Assembly: GCA_944377405.1 (NCBI GenBank)
Contig: CALWES010000015.1
Coordinates: forward strand, 1-35,331
Direction: 5' to 3'
Source of the DNA: an uncultured Lachnospiraceae bacterium
GTDB lineage: Bacteria > Bacillota > Clostridia > Lachnospirales > Lachnospiraceae
Length of the DNA: 35,331 bases
Shown here: positions 1-12,012 of the stretch, piece by piece
How the letters are laid out: each line of letters begins with the position of its first letter
How positions within the stretch are numbered: the first letter of the stretch is position 1
Notes under the pieces: generated by a model
The model's database searches: none
What the model was told of the DNA's origin: nothing
What the model saw: only the letters and a program-made list of their open reading frames with translations
Position numbers and translations under genes: made by a program

Positions 1-464
<464 letters not shown>

Positions 465-616
465 TGTATCATCTCGGTTTTGACTCCGCTATGATATCCA
501 CCGTAGTTCTCTCCGGTCCCAGATCGCGCTGACCGAAAACTTCCGTTTTCTTTCGCTCTCTGCTTCCGTTTACTGTTGTATCTTTTAGGATACTTCGTTC
601 GTTAATTCTTTCTCTC

Positions 617-650
617 AAAATCCGAAAAGCTTTCACTTTTCTCGAATTTT
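617..650 (-). other. Hairpin in the 16S leader
   Basis: Within the 16S leader (about 465-715) the minus strand forms an imperfect stem of about 13 base pairs (AAAATTC-GA-GAAAAG / CTTTTC-GGATTTT) around a six-base loop. It lies between rrn promoter P2 and the mature 16S end, where leader processing or antitermination structures are expected. Its role is inferred from position only. The rest of 465-882 holds the leader and two promoters, and I see no gene there. Confidence 0.4.
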
Positions 651-721
651 CAGGGTCTGTGCATTAACTGTTCTTATCTTTAATTCTCAAGGTGCTGCGC
701 TTGTTTTTCAACAGCTCATAT

Positions 722-750
722 ATGTTACCATATTGTTTTCTGATTGTCAA
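722..750 (-). promoter_or_regulatory. rRNA promoter P2
   Basis: TTGACA at 750-745, 17-base spacer, TAACAT at 727-722, with a TG one base upstream of the -10 (extended -10). Transcription would start near 715, about 250 bases before mature 16S. This is the proximal of two tandem promoters, a usual arrangement for Firmicute rRNA operons. Confidence 0.85.
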
Positions 751-803
751 GCACTTTTTTCTTTGACATTTTCATGTCCTGTCTGTCTTGCGACAGCTTC
801 GCA

Positions 804-833
804 ATGATAACACATATCATTGCTCGGTGTCAA
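804..833 (-). promoter_or_regulatory. rRNA promoter P1
   Basis: TTGACA at 833-828 and TATCAT at 809-804 with an 18-base spacer (or TTATCA at 810-805 with 17). It is the distal member of the tandem rrn pair, about 80 bases upstream of P2, and lies between tRNA-Ser and 16S. Confidence 0.8.
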
Positions 834-882
834 CTGTTTTTTTATAATTCTTCCGATCCTTTCGGATCAGCTGAATCATAAC

Positions 883-969
883 GCAGAAGGAGGGATTTGA
901 ACCCTCGCGCCGGTTTCCCGACCTACACCCTTAGCAGGGGCGCCTCTTCGGCCTCTTGAGTACTTCTGC
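883..969 (-). tRNA. tRNA-Ser(GCU)
   Basis: The 87-base minus-strand sequence folds as a class II tRNA with a long variable arm. The acceptor stem is GCAGAAG / CTTCTGC, the anticodon loop is CTGCTAA with anticodon GCT (reads AGC/AGU serine codons), and the T-loop is GTTCAAATC. No CCA is encoded at the 3' end. It has its own consensus promoter and sits just upstream of the rrn promoters. Confidence 0.95.
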
Positions 970-997
970 AAACCCTCGCCAAACGAGTGCAATGGTT

Positions 998-1026
998 ATT
1001 ATAATTAGATTGTAAATCAATGTCAA
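998..1026 (-). promoter_or_regulatory. tRNA-Ser promoter, perfect consensus
   Basis: TTGACA at 1026-1021, 17-base spacer, TATAAT at 1003-998. Both hexamers and the spacer match the sigma-A consensus exactly. The predicted start is near 991, about 20 bases upstream of tRNA-Ser. Confidence 0.9.
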
Positions 1027-1048
1027 TAACTATTTCCAAGGTTTTTTC

Positions 1049-1095
1049 AAAAAAATCGAAAGCTTTTCGGGGCGGTACAAGATATGCCGCCCCGA
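1049..1095 (-). terminator. glmS terminator
   Basis: On the minus strand a 9-bp GC-rich stem (TCGGGGCGG / CCGCCCCGA, 1095-1087 with 1075-1067) is followed by a short CGAAA/TTTCG hairpin and a run of seven T (1055-1049). It closes the glmS transcript just before the tRNA-Ser promoter. Confidence 0.75.
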
Positions 1096-1147
1096 GTCTG
1101 TTTCTTCCTATATATAGATACCGCTGAGGTATCCTTTTTTTGATATT

Positions 1148-2980
1148 TTATTCCACGGTCACGGATTTTGCCAGGTTTCTTGGCTTATCCACGTCGAGTC
1201 CCTTCCCGTCTGCGGTGTAATATGCGATGAGCTGCAGCATCACGGCCACCGGGAATACGGTGAACTGATCCGCAATATCCGGGATCTCCAGATGGATGTC
1301 GCAGACCTCCGGACCTACTTCCTTTCCTTTTTTGGTGATCAGGGTCACAAAGGCGCCCCTTGCCTTTACCTCCCGGACATTGGAAATGGTCTTTTCATAG
1401 ATCTTTTCCTGGGTAGCAATAGCTACCACCGGGGTGCCATTCTCGATCAGGGCAATGGTACCGTGCTTCAGCTCTCCTGCAGGATAAGCCTCCGCATGGA
1501 CATAGGAGATCTCCTTCAGCTTAAGAGCTCCCTCCAGGGAGAAGGCATAGTCCAGGCTCCTTCCGATGTAGAAGGCGTCCTTTGCCTTCATCATCTTCTC
1601 GGAAACGTGCTTCATGCCCACGATATTTTTCAGTACCTCGGTGATGACGGGAACCACCATCAGCACCTCGTTCATGAAGGCTGAAGCCTGTTCCTTATCA
1701 TATACGCCCCTTACATAGGCCATACGGCAGGCAAGAAGATAAAGTGCCGCCAGCTGTACCGTATAGGCCTTTGTGGAAGCCACGGAGATCTCCGGGCCCG
1801 CATGGGTATAGAGCACATAATCTGATTCCCTGGCAATGGTGGAGCCCTTGACATTTACGATGGAGATGGTCTTGGCTCCCTTCTTCATGGCGATCTTCAT
1901 TCCCTCCAGAGTATCGATGGTTTCACCGGACTGGGAGATCACGATGCAGAGGGTCTTATCGTCAATGAGAGGGTCCTCATAGCGGAACTCCGATGCGATA
2001 TGCACGGAAACAGGGATCCGGAGGATCAGCTCCATGATGCTCTTTCCTACCATACCTGCATAATTTGCTGTTCCGCAGGCGATAATGCAGACCTCCCTGC
2101 AGTCCTGAAACAGGCTGTCGGGAATTCCTTCCTCGGAAAAGTCCGGAAGACCGTCCTGAAGCCTGGGCTTTAAGGTATTGTGCATGGCCTCCGGCTGCTC
2201 GTTGATCTCCTTCAGCATGAAGTGGGGATAGCCCCCCTTCTTTACGGACTCCACGTCCCAGTCCGCATGGAGCATCTCCGGCTGTACCTCATTTCCCTCC
2301 AGGTCCTGTAAGGTGATGCCATCAGGATCCAGGACCGCGATGGTGTGCTCCGGAAGCACAAAGTAATCCCTGGTATAGGGAAGGAGCGCCGTCAGGTCAG
2401 AGGCGATGAGGGATCCCTTTTCGGAAACTCCTGCCACAAGGGGACTTACGTTTCTGATACAGAAAATTTTCCCCGGAATATTGGAAAAGAGGATACAGAA
2501 GGAATAGGATCCCCTGATGATCCCTACGGATTTTTTGATGGCACGGTAAGGGTCCTGATATTTGTTGTAATAGTAATCGATGATGCGAAGGGCCACCTCG
2601 GAATCCGTCTCCGAGATAAGACTGTCCTCCAGATTGTAGCTGTTGATCAGCTCTCTATAGTTCTCAATGATACCGTTATGGATCAGGGTAACCCTGCCGG
2701 TGGTATGGGGATGGGCGTTCTGGTCCGTTACCCCGCCGTGGGTAGCCCATCTGGTATGTCCGATGCCGCAGGTAGAGGCCACCTCGTCTCCTTTGGTGCT
2801 TTCCTCCAGAACGGAAACCGGGCCCGCCTCCTTCATGATGTAGATGGGATCCTCCGGCTGGTCCTTCCGCATCAGGGCGATGCCTGCGCTGTCATAGCCT
2901 CTGTACTCCAACTCCTTCAATCCGTCGATGATGACTTTTTTGGCGTCAAGTGTGCCTGTGTAGCCTATGATTCCACACAT
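1148..2980 (-). CDS. glmS: Glutamine--fructose-6-phosphate aminotransferase (isomerizing)
   Basis: GlmS makes glucosamine-6-phosphate from fructose-6-phosphate and glutamine, the first committed cytoplasmic step toward UDP-GlcNAc and peptidoglycan. The start at 2980 gives 610 residues, the usual length. It puts Cys2 (MCGIIGYTG) as the N-terminal nucleophile of the glutaminase domain and is preceded by AAGGAGGAATT. The glutaminase domain spans about residues 2-215 and contains GHTRWATHG. Two SIS sugar-phosphate domains follow (ACGTANYAG, SQSGETIDT, STKAYTVQL), and the protein ends in the typical DKPRNLAKSVTVE. An upstream in-frame ATG would add 53 residues but runs through the glmS ribozyme, so it is rejected. 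Regulation is by that ribozyme. Confidence 0.98.
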   Translation of the reverse strand: MCGIIGYTGTLDAKKVIIDGLKELEYRGYDSAGIALMRKDQPEDPIYIMKEAGPVSVLEESTKGDEVASTCGIGHTRWATHGGVTDQNAHPHTTGRVTLIHNGIIENYRELINSYNLEDSLISETDSEVALRIIDYYYNKYQDPYRAIKKSVGIIRGSYSFCILFSNIPGKIFCIRNVSPLVAGVSEKGSLIASDLTALLPYTRDYFVLPEHTIAVLDPDGITLQDLEGNEVQPEMLHADWDVESVKKGGYPHFMLKEINEQPEAMHNTLKPRLQDGLPDFSEEGIPDSLFQDCREVCIIACGTANYAGMVGKSIMELILRIPVSVHIASEFRYEDPLIDDKTLCIVISQSGETIDTLEGMKIAMKKGAKTISIVNVKGSTIARESDYVLYTHAGPEISVASTKAYTVQLAALYLLACRMAYVRGVYDKEQASAFMNEVLMVVPVITEVLKNIVGMKHVSEKMMKAKDAFYIGRSLDYAFSLEGALKLKEISYVHAEAYPAGELKHGTIALIENGTPVVAIATQEKIYEKTISNVREVKARGAFVTLITKKGKEVGPEVCDIHLEIPDIADQFTVFPVAVMLQLIAYYTADGKGLDVDKPRNLAKSVTVE

Positions 2981-3051
2981 AATTCCTCCTTCTGTCCACG
3001 GATGAGAAACTTTTCCCTGGACATTTCCACATTTTTTATTTTTTTTGCACA

Positions 3052-3233
3052 CTGATCCGTGAAGCCTTTCACAGAGCCGGCTATAAGACCTTGTTTTGCA
3101 GTTGCCTGCATATTTGCTTCTTATATACGCATCCGGCAATACGATGGGACATCCGCCGAAATTTCGATAATCCCATACCTCGTTACCCGCTCCAAAGGAG
3201 AAGATCTCCCCTGATCCTGCGGGGCATGGCGCT
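3052..3233 (-). ncRNA. glmS self-cleaving ribozyme/riboswitch
   Basis: Upstream of glmS the minus strand carries the conserved glmS ribozyme core: GCGCC at 3232-3228, with the expected cleavage site between A3233 and G3232; AACGAGGT ending near 3177; and ATTATCGAAATTTCGGCGGAT followed by TCCC, near 3173-3148. The remaining sequence down to about 3052 can form the 3' P3/P4-type helices. In this family glucosamine-6-phosphate is the cofactor for self-cleavage, and cleavage destabilises the glmS mRNA. The core is clear; the exact 3' boundary is my estimate. Confidence 0.92.
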
Positions 3234-3313
3234 AGACAGGGAGCCGAGTACAGCTCATGTACCCGGTCTCCTGCTGCCTTTATATTTATCCGTGTGCGGA
3301 ATAAACTTTCTGC

Positions 3314-3342
3314 ATCGTATCATATTTCTTCTCTGCCGTCAA
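3314..3342 (-). promoter_or_regulatory. glmS promoter
   Basis: TTGACG at 3342-3337, 17-base spacer, TACGAT at 3319-3314, with TG one base upstream of the -10. The predicted start near 3307 leaves about 75 bases of leader before the ribozyme cleavage site. Confidence 0.75.
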
Positions 3343-3354
3343 ATTACGATTTTC

Positions 3355-4947
3355 TTATCCGGCAAAGATCAGCCCGTCGAAGTAGTCCTCAATGGCCTCC
3401 CCTGCAATGGTATGGGGCCAGTCCGTACCGTTGATCTCCACCCGGTACAGGCTGCCATCCTCCGAACGGAAGATCACATAACTGCTTTCATCCGTTTCCA
3501 GAGCCGCAAGCTTTGTTCCTGCCGGGATCTCCAGTTCCTCCGTCTGATCCGGTGAGGTGGCTGGTACCGCCTTCTTTGCAGTAAGGCTCAGATCATCTAT
3601 GACATAGTTCTCTGTTCTTGGCTCCGGAAGGCCTTCCTTCCCAAGTACATGCTCCCGGCTGATTCCTACTGTGGAGATCAGGCTTCCCCGGGTCCCCAGA
3701 TAAAATCCCCTGGCACTTACGGGAACATTTTCATAAAAGGCCTCATAATAATTGTTCTCCTCCGGTTCTCCCGCAAGAAGGGCCGTGATATTCAGGATCC
3801 TTAAGTACCTCCAGTCGTTGTCCGACTTACATTCTGCATATAGATAGTACTGGCCATCCCCGCGGAGAATATAGGATGCACTGATGCCGTAATCCGCCGT
3901 AAAATCCGTGCTTCTGCCGTCGGCAGTCAGGGTGTACTGGAGAATATAGCTGTCCTCTCCTTCTCCCTCCGGTGCCGGCTGGAAGCTGATCTTTTCCTCC
4001 TCTCCGTCACCGTCTGCATCCAGGTACAGCTCCTCATAAGGGCTTATGCTCCATACGCTTTTTTCCTCTGCCCCTTCAAAAAGCTCCTTCCGGAGTCCTG
4101 CCGCCTTATCCCCATAAGGGATGTCCAGGGTAATGGTCCCTGCTGCCCAGGGCGCGATCTCATAGGGGCTGAAATAGACCCGCATTCCTGACTCCGTAAG
4201 GCTGAAGCTCAGACTCTCCTCCTGACCGGTCTCTGCCCTTACCTGATCCTGCCAGCCCTCAAGGAGCATATCCTCGGAGGCATATTCCTCCTCCAGACGG
4301 CTGATCAGATACTCCGTAAAGGCCTCCTTGTCCGTCACCACATCAGAAAGCATTAGGGCCTCTCCCGTTTCCGTATCGAAGCTGTAGCCCCTTGTGCCTC
4401 CGTTTCCGTGGGCCCCACCGGTATAGGAATATCCCTCATTGATAAAGGAAAATACCTTCTGATCCGCCCTTACGATCTGCACTGAAGAATCTGTTGAATA
4501 GCCGGAAAAATCCTCTCTCTGTCCCGCATCCTCTCTGGCAATGGCAAGGAGTTCTTCGTATTCCTTCTGAACGGCTGCCGTATTTTCCTCCGACCAGGCC
4601 TTAAGCGCCTCCGAAAGCTCCGGATATTCTTCATTCCGGATCCCCGGGCTCTGATATTCTGCGCTGCAGAGGGGTCCTATGGTCTCATCGTACTCTGAAA
4701 GATAATCTGTCCACACCACGGGGTATAAAAGACCTGTTTCTTCCACAATTTCCTCCCCGGATCCCACAGGATCCTCTGTGGAAGCTCCTGTCTCCCCGGA
4801 CGATCCTTCTGTTTCCGCCACGGAAGTCTCCGTCTCCTTCATTTCCTCCGTCTCCTTCTTCCCACAGGCAGAAAATACCAGGGAAGCTGCCGCAAGAAGG
4901 ATCACCGGACAGATGGCTGCCCTTCCCTTTAATATCCTTTTTTTCAT
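3355..4947 (-). CDS. Lipoprotein with RsiV/DUF3298-like domain
   Basis: Predicted 530-residue surface lipoprotein. The start at 4947 (RBS AAGGAGG) gives a short basic N-terminus, a hydrophobic segment and a lipobox-like VFSAC with Cys28 as the lipidation site. The longer reading upstream passes through the gyrA terminator and is rejected. A Glu/Thr/Ser-rich linker (about residues 30-70) is followed by a region of about 210 residues containing YTGGAHGNG, the hallmark of DUF4163/DUF3298 domains found in RsiV anti-sigma factors and PdaC-like proteins. A later LDADGDGEEE segment resembles a calcium-binding or FG-GAP-like loop. No enzymatic function can be assigned. It has no obvious promoter of its own and may be expressed by read-through from gyrA. 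The sequence is typical for the window and shows no sign of recent transfer. Confidence 0.8.
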   Translation of the reverse strand: MKKRILKGRAAICPVILLAAASLVFSACGKKETEEMKETETSVAETEGSSGETGASTEDPVGSGEEIVEETGLLYPVVWTDYLSEYDETIGPLCSAEYQSPGIRNEEYPELSEALKAWSEENTAAVQKEYEELLAIAREDAGQREDFSGYSTDSSVQIVRADQKVFSFINEGYSYTGGAHGNGGTRGYSFDTETGEALMLSDVVTDKEAFTEYLISRLEEEYASEDMLLEGWQDQVRAETGQEESLSFSLTESGMRVYFSPYEIAPWAAGTITLDIPYGDKAAGLRKELFEGAEEKSVWSISPYEELYLDADGDGEEEKISFQPAPEGEGEDSYILQYTLTADGRSTDFTADYGISASYILRGDGQYYLYAECKSDNDWRYLRILNITALLAGEPEENNYYEAFYENVPVSARGFYLGTRGSLISTVGISREHVLGKEGLPEPRTENYVIDDLSLTAKKAVPATSPDQTEELEIPAGTKLAALETDESSYVIFRSEDGSLYRVEINGTDWPHTIAGEAIEDYFDGLIFAG

Positions 4948-4975
4948 AAGCTTTTTCCTCCTTTTCACAGACCTC

Positions 4976-5018
4976 CTTATAAAAAGCCGCACCCGGCACG
5001 TATGCGGTGCCGGGTGCG
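4976..5018 (-). terminator. gyrA terminator
   Basis: A perfect 12-bp GC-rich stem (CGCACCCGGCAC / GTGCCGGGTGCG, 4988-4999 with 5007-5018) is followed on the minus strand by GGCTTTTTAT. It lies between gyrA and the lipoprotein gene. Confidence 0.85.
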
Positions 5019-5052
5019 TATCCGATCTCATATGATTCAGGAGCCTGCAGAT

Positions 5053-7569
5053 TTATTCCTCTGTATTCTCCTCTTTCTCATTTCCTTCTTCGGAAGCATC
5101 GGAAGCTTCTTCCTCTTCTCCCTTTACCTTGGCGATCCCGGCAACCTTTACATCATTCTCTGCGTCCACATTCATGATCTTTACCCCCTGGGTATTCCGG
5201 CCGATCACCGGAATGGAGGAAATGGGGGTCCGCATGATGATTCCCTCCGTGGTGATCAACATGAGATCTCCTTCCTCATCGCAGAGCTTTGCTCCTACGA
5301 TGTTTCCGGTCTTTTCCGTCACCTTGTAGCAGAGAATGCCCTTTCCGCCACGGCCCTGGGCCTTGAACTCGGAAATCTCCGTTCTCTTGCCCATGCCGTT
5401 TTCAGATACCACCAGAAGATACTGACCCTGGCTGGATACCTGCATGCCTACCACTTCGTCTCCCTCTTTTCCGAAGTGCATGCCGATGACGCCCATGGAG
5501 ACTCTTCCGGTCTTTCTCACATCCGTCTCATGGAAGCGGATGGACATACCGTACTTCGTCACCATAAGGATGTCCTGGGTATCATCCGTATATTTTACCT
5601 CGATCAGCTCGTCCCCTTCCCGGAGTACGATGGCCTGGAGGCCGTTCTTTCTTACATTCGCATATTCCGTAAGGGAGGTCTTCTTCACCATGCCCTGCCT
5701 GGTTGCCATTAAGAGGTACTTATCCTCCTCATATTCCCGGATGGGGATGATGGCGGTGATCTTTTCCTCCGGCATCAGCTGCAGGAGGTTCACGATAGCC
5801 GTGCCCCTGGCTGTCCTGGAGGCCTCAGGGATCTCATAGGCCTTCAGCCGGTATACCTTTCCGGTGTTGGTAAAGAACATCAGATAATGATGATTTGTGG
5901 TCATCAGCAGATCCTCGATGTTGTCGTTCTCAATGGTCTGCATTCCCTTGATGCCCTTTCCGCCCCGGTTCTGGGTCCGGAAATTATCGATATCCATGCG
6001 CTTGATATATCCAAGCCTGGTCATGGTGATGACCGTATCGTCGTCAGGGATCAGATCCTCCATGTCAAATTCGCTGTCATAGCCGATGCTGGTCCTGCGC
6101 TGGTCTCCGTATTTTTCTGCAATGGCGGTGATTTCCTCCCGGATCACGGAAAGAAGCTTCTTCCTGTCCGCAAGGATCTCTCTGTAGTATGCGATCTTCT
6201 CGGAAAGGTCCTTGAATTCCGATTCGATCTTATGGCGCTCCAGTCCCGTAAGGGCACGAAGACGCATATCCACGATGGCCTGGGCCTGGGGATCCGTGAA
6301 TCCAAAGGCCTCCATGAGCTTAAGCTTTGCTTCCTCTCCGTCATCTGCAGCCCTTACGATCTTTATGATCTCGTCGATGTGGTCCAGGGCCTTAAGAAGT
6401 CCCTCCAGGATATGGGCCCTCTCCTCTGCCTTCTTTAAGTCGAACTGGGTCCTTCTGGTAACCACATGGATCTGATGCTTCAGATACTCCTCCAGCACCT
6501 GCTTTAAGTTCAGTACCTTGGGCTCTCCCCCTACGATACAGAGCATGATCACGCCGAAGGTGTCCTGCAGCTGGGTATGCTTATAGAGCTGGTTCAGGAT
6601 CACCTGGGGATTTACATCCCTGCGGAGCTCGATCCTGATCTTGGAGTCGGAATTCTTACCCACCGTATCGTGGATGGCGGTGATTCCGTCGATCTTCTTA
6701 TCCTTTACCAGGTCCGCAATGTTCTCGATGACACGGGAACGGAATACCATATAGGGAAGTTCCTTTACCGTAATTACGGACTTTCCGTTTGCCAGGGTGT
6801 CGATATGGCAGACTGCCCGCATGCGGATCTTTCCACGGCCGGTGCGGTATGCCTCCTCGATGCCTCTGGTTCCCAGGATCTCGGCTCCCGTGGGGAAGTC
6901 CGGTCCCTTTACGATCTTGAGGAGCTCCCCGATTTCCGTATCCCTGTCCTCGTTGATCCGGTTATCGATCATCCTGACTGCTGCCCCGATGACCTCCCTG
7001 AGGTTATGGGGCGGGATATTGGTGGCCATACCTACGGCGATTCCCGTGGTTCCGTTCACCAGAAGGTTCGGGATCCTTGCAGGGAGGATCGTAGGCTCAT
7101 CGTAGCCCTTTTCATTGGAGAAGTTGGGAACGAAATCCACCGTATTCTTGTTGATGCCGTCCAGCATTTCCATGGCGATCTTACTGAGCTTTGCCTCCGT
7201 ATAACGCATGGCTGCCGGTGAATCTCCGTCCTCTGACCCGAAGTTACCCTGCTTCTCAATGAGGGGATACCTGGTGGACCAGGGCTGTCCCAGATTGACA
7301 AGGGCGCCGTAAATGGAGGAATCTCCGTGGGGATGGAAATGACCCATGGTCTCACCTACGATGGTGGCGCACTTTTTCGTCTTTTTATCGGCAGTGGCTC
7401 CCATGTTCATGGCTGCATAAAGGATACGCCTCTGTACCGGCTTCAGTCCGTCCCTTACATCGGGAAGGGCTCTGGAAACGATAACAGACATGGCGTAGTC
7501 GATATAGGAGCTCTCCATGGTGTTTTTCAGATCCACATTTTTTACTTTATCATATACATTCGGTTCCAT
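5053..7569 (-). CDS. gyrA: DNA gyrase subunit A
   Basis: The breakage-reunion subunit of gyrase, which works as an A2B2 complex to introduce negative supercoils. It has 838 residues, close to the usual length. The start ATG is preceded by AGAGAG. The N-terminal winged-helix/tower core includes the active-site tyrosine Y123 (AAMRYTEAKL) and the quinolone-determining segment HPHGDSSIYGAL (residues 79-90). The C-terminal beta-pinwheel (about 500-815) contains GyrA-box-like motifs QNRGGKG and QGRGGKG, which supports gyrase rather than topoisomerase IV. An acidic tail follows (about 818-838). It lies just downstream of gyrB (41-base gap), so the two are probably co-transcribed. Position 88 is Gly where many bacteria have an acidic residue. 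Confidence 0.97.
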   Translation of the reverse strand: MEPNVYDKVKNVDLKNTMESSYIDYAMSVIVSRALPDVRDGLKPVQRRILYAAMNMGATADKKTKKCATIVGETMGHFHPHGDSSIYGALVNLGQPWSTRYPLIEKQGNFGSEDGDSPAAMRYTEAKLSKIAMEMLDGINKNTVDFVPNFSNEKGYDEPTILPARIPNLLVNGTTGIAVGMATNIPPHNLREVIGAAVRMIDNRINEDRDTEIGELLKIVKGPDFPTGAEILGTRGIEEAYRTGRGKIRMRAVCHIDTLANGKSVITVKELPYMVFRSRVIENIADLVKDKKIDGITAIHDTVGKNSDSKIRIELRRDVNPQVILNQLYKHTQLQDTFGVIMLCIVGGEPKVLNLKQVLEEYLKHQIHVVTRRTQFDLKKAEERAHILEGLLKALDHIDEIIKIVRAADDGEEAKLKLMEAFGFTDPQAQAIVDMRLRALTGLERHKIESEFKDLSEKIAYYREILADRKKLLSVIREEITAIAEKYGDQRRTSIGYDSEFDMEDLIPDDDTVITMTRLGYIKRMDIDNFRTQNRGGKGIKGMQTIENDNIEDLLMTTNHHYLMFFTNTGKVYRLKAYEIPEASRTARGTAIVNLLQLMPEEKITAIIPIREYEEDKYLLMATRQGMVKKTSLTEYANVRKNGLQAIVLREGDELIEVKYTDDTQDILMVTKYGMSIRFHETDVRKTGRVSMGVIGMHFGKEGDEVVGMQVSSQGQYLLVVSENGMGKRTEISEFKAQGRGGKGILCYKVTEKTGNIVGAKLCDEEGDLMLITTEGIIMRTPISSIPVIGRNTQGVKIMNVDAENDVKVAGIAKVKGEEEEASDASEEGNEKEENTEE

Positions 7570-7610
7570 GATCTCTCTTTTCTACTCTCTGCTTTATTCC
7601 TTGATTTCCA

Positions 7611-10642
<3,032 letters not shown>

Positions 10643-10644
10643 AA

Positions 10645-11766
10645 TTAGTAGGAGTCAGGATTGAAGTTCACCGGAAGGATCAAATAGATGAACTTTCCAT
10701 CGTCATCCTTGATAAAGCAGGGGGCTTTGGGATTGGTCAGGTAAAGGCTTACCTCCTCGTCGTCGATGACCCGAAGGGCATCCAGAAGGAACTTGGGATT
10801 GAAGCCGATCATCAGGTCCTTACCCTGCTTCCGGATCAGGATATCCGCATCCATGGTTCCGATCATGGAGTGCATCTTAAGGCCCATGGAGGAATCCCGG
10901 ATGTCCATGATCAGAGGCTTCTTGTCGCTTTCCCGGATCAGGATGGTGGAGCGCTCGATGCTGTCAAGGAACTCCTTCTTATTCACCACCACCTTGGTCT
11001 CATAATCTGAGGAAAGCATGGAGTCTATCTTGAAATACTCGCCGTCAATGAGACGGGATACCATAACGGTCTCGTCAAAACGGAACATAACATAGTTCCT
11101 GGAGAAGAAGAGGACCACGTCCTTATCGTTATCTCCGGACAGGATCTTGGATACCTCGTTTAAGGTCTTTCCGGGGATGATGACCTTCACATCGTTGTAG
11201 GTCTCCCGTAAAGCAGTATTGCGGATGGAGATTCTGTGGCCGTCCAGGGATACCACCTTCAGCAGGTCTCCCTTTACCTCGAAGAGCTCACCGGTCATCA
11301 TCTTATTGGAATCGTTCGGGGAAATGGAGAAGATCGTGTCCCGGATTATTTCCTTTAAGGTAAGCTGGGAAAGGGTGATGTAATGATCCTGGTCAATGGA
11401 AGGAAGATCCGGGAACTGATCCGGGTCCTTCTCCTGGATTCGGAAGGTGGAGTTGTCACATACAATGGTAACGATGTTTCCGTCTGACTCCAGGGAAACG
11501 ATGGATTCCTCATCCAGAGAGATCTTTCTGATGATCTCGGAGAAAAGACGGGCCTCAATGGCGATCTTTCCTTCCTCCATGATCTCACAGTTTTCCACCT
11601 TGGTCTCGATTCCAAGCTCCATGTCGTTTGCAGTCAGGTAAACGCCCTTCTTTCCTGCTTCGATCAGGATACACTCAAGGATGGGCATGGTGGTCTTGGT
11701 GGAGACTGCCTTCAGTACGATATTTATGGCATTCAGAAGATCATTTCTTTTAAAGTTCAGTTTCAT
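10645..11766 (-). CDS. dnaN: DNA polymerase III beta subunit (sliding clamp)
   Basis: The ring-shaped clamp that tethers the replicative polymerase to DNA. The 373-residue length fits three clamp domains. The N-terminus (MKLNFKRNDLLNAINIVLKAVSTKTTMPILECILIE, in two overlapping motifs) and the C-terminal YLILPVNFNPDSY are typical of Firmicute DnaN. The start is preceded by GGGAAAGGAA. The 303-base gap to dnaA holds the DnaA-box array and unwinding region of oriC. Confidence 0.97.
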   Translation of the reverse strand: MKLNFKRNDLLNAINIVLKAVSTKTTMPILECILIEAGKKGVYLTANDMELGIETKVENCEIMEEGKIAIEARLFSEIIRKISLDEESIVSLESDGNIVTIVCDNSTFRIQEKDPDQFPDLPSIDQDHYITLSQLTLKEIIRDTIFSISPNDSNKMMTGELFEVKGDLLKVVSLDGHRISIRNTALRETYNDVKVIIPGKTLNEVSKILSGDNDKDVVLFFSRNYVMFRFDETVMVSRLIDGEYFKIDSMLSSDYETKVVVNKKEFLDSIERSTILIRESDKKPLIMDIRDSSMGLKMHSMIGTMDADILIRKQGKDLMIGFNPKFLLDALRVIDDEEVSLYLTNPKAPCFIKDDDGKFIYLILPVNFNPDSY

Positions 11767-11790
11767 AAGCGGGTTCCTTTCCCTTCTTGT

Positions 11791-11844
11791 TTATATTTAA
11801 TTAAATAGAAGTAAATATAATATGGGCTGTGGAATTGTGGAAAT
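11791..11844 (-). other. oriC unwinding region with DnaA-trio-like sequence
   Basis: Just upstream of dnaN the minus strand reads two weak DnaA boxes (ATTTCCACA at 11844-11836, AATTCCACA at 11836-11828), a short GC patch (GCCC), then about 33 bases of almost pure A/T. The AT stretch includes TTACTTCTA (in 11815-11805). That order, box then GC patch then AT-rich triplets, is the basal unwinding layout described for Bacillus subtilis oriC, whose DnaA-trio complement (as I recall it) also contains TTACTTCTA. Function is inferred from this similarity. Confidence 0.65.
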
Positions 11845-12012
11845 GCCCCGGAAAGCTTTATCCGGCGGTGCTGATCCCATGTGAAAGATTCTGTTGAAAG
11901 GACCTTGATGGATCTTGGATAAAGTGGAAAAGCCGGAAATAAATGTTCTTTTTCAGGAGGGCAGCGGTCAGGGCTCCTCTTTTTTTATCGGGACTCCTTT
12001 GAATCCATTCAC

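Noticed and set aside
2981..3139. N-terminal extension of glmS by 53 residues
   Set aside because: It translates the glmS ribozyme and leader, and would displace the required N-terminal cysteine. The ATG at 2980 has a strong RBS.
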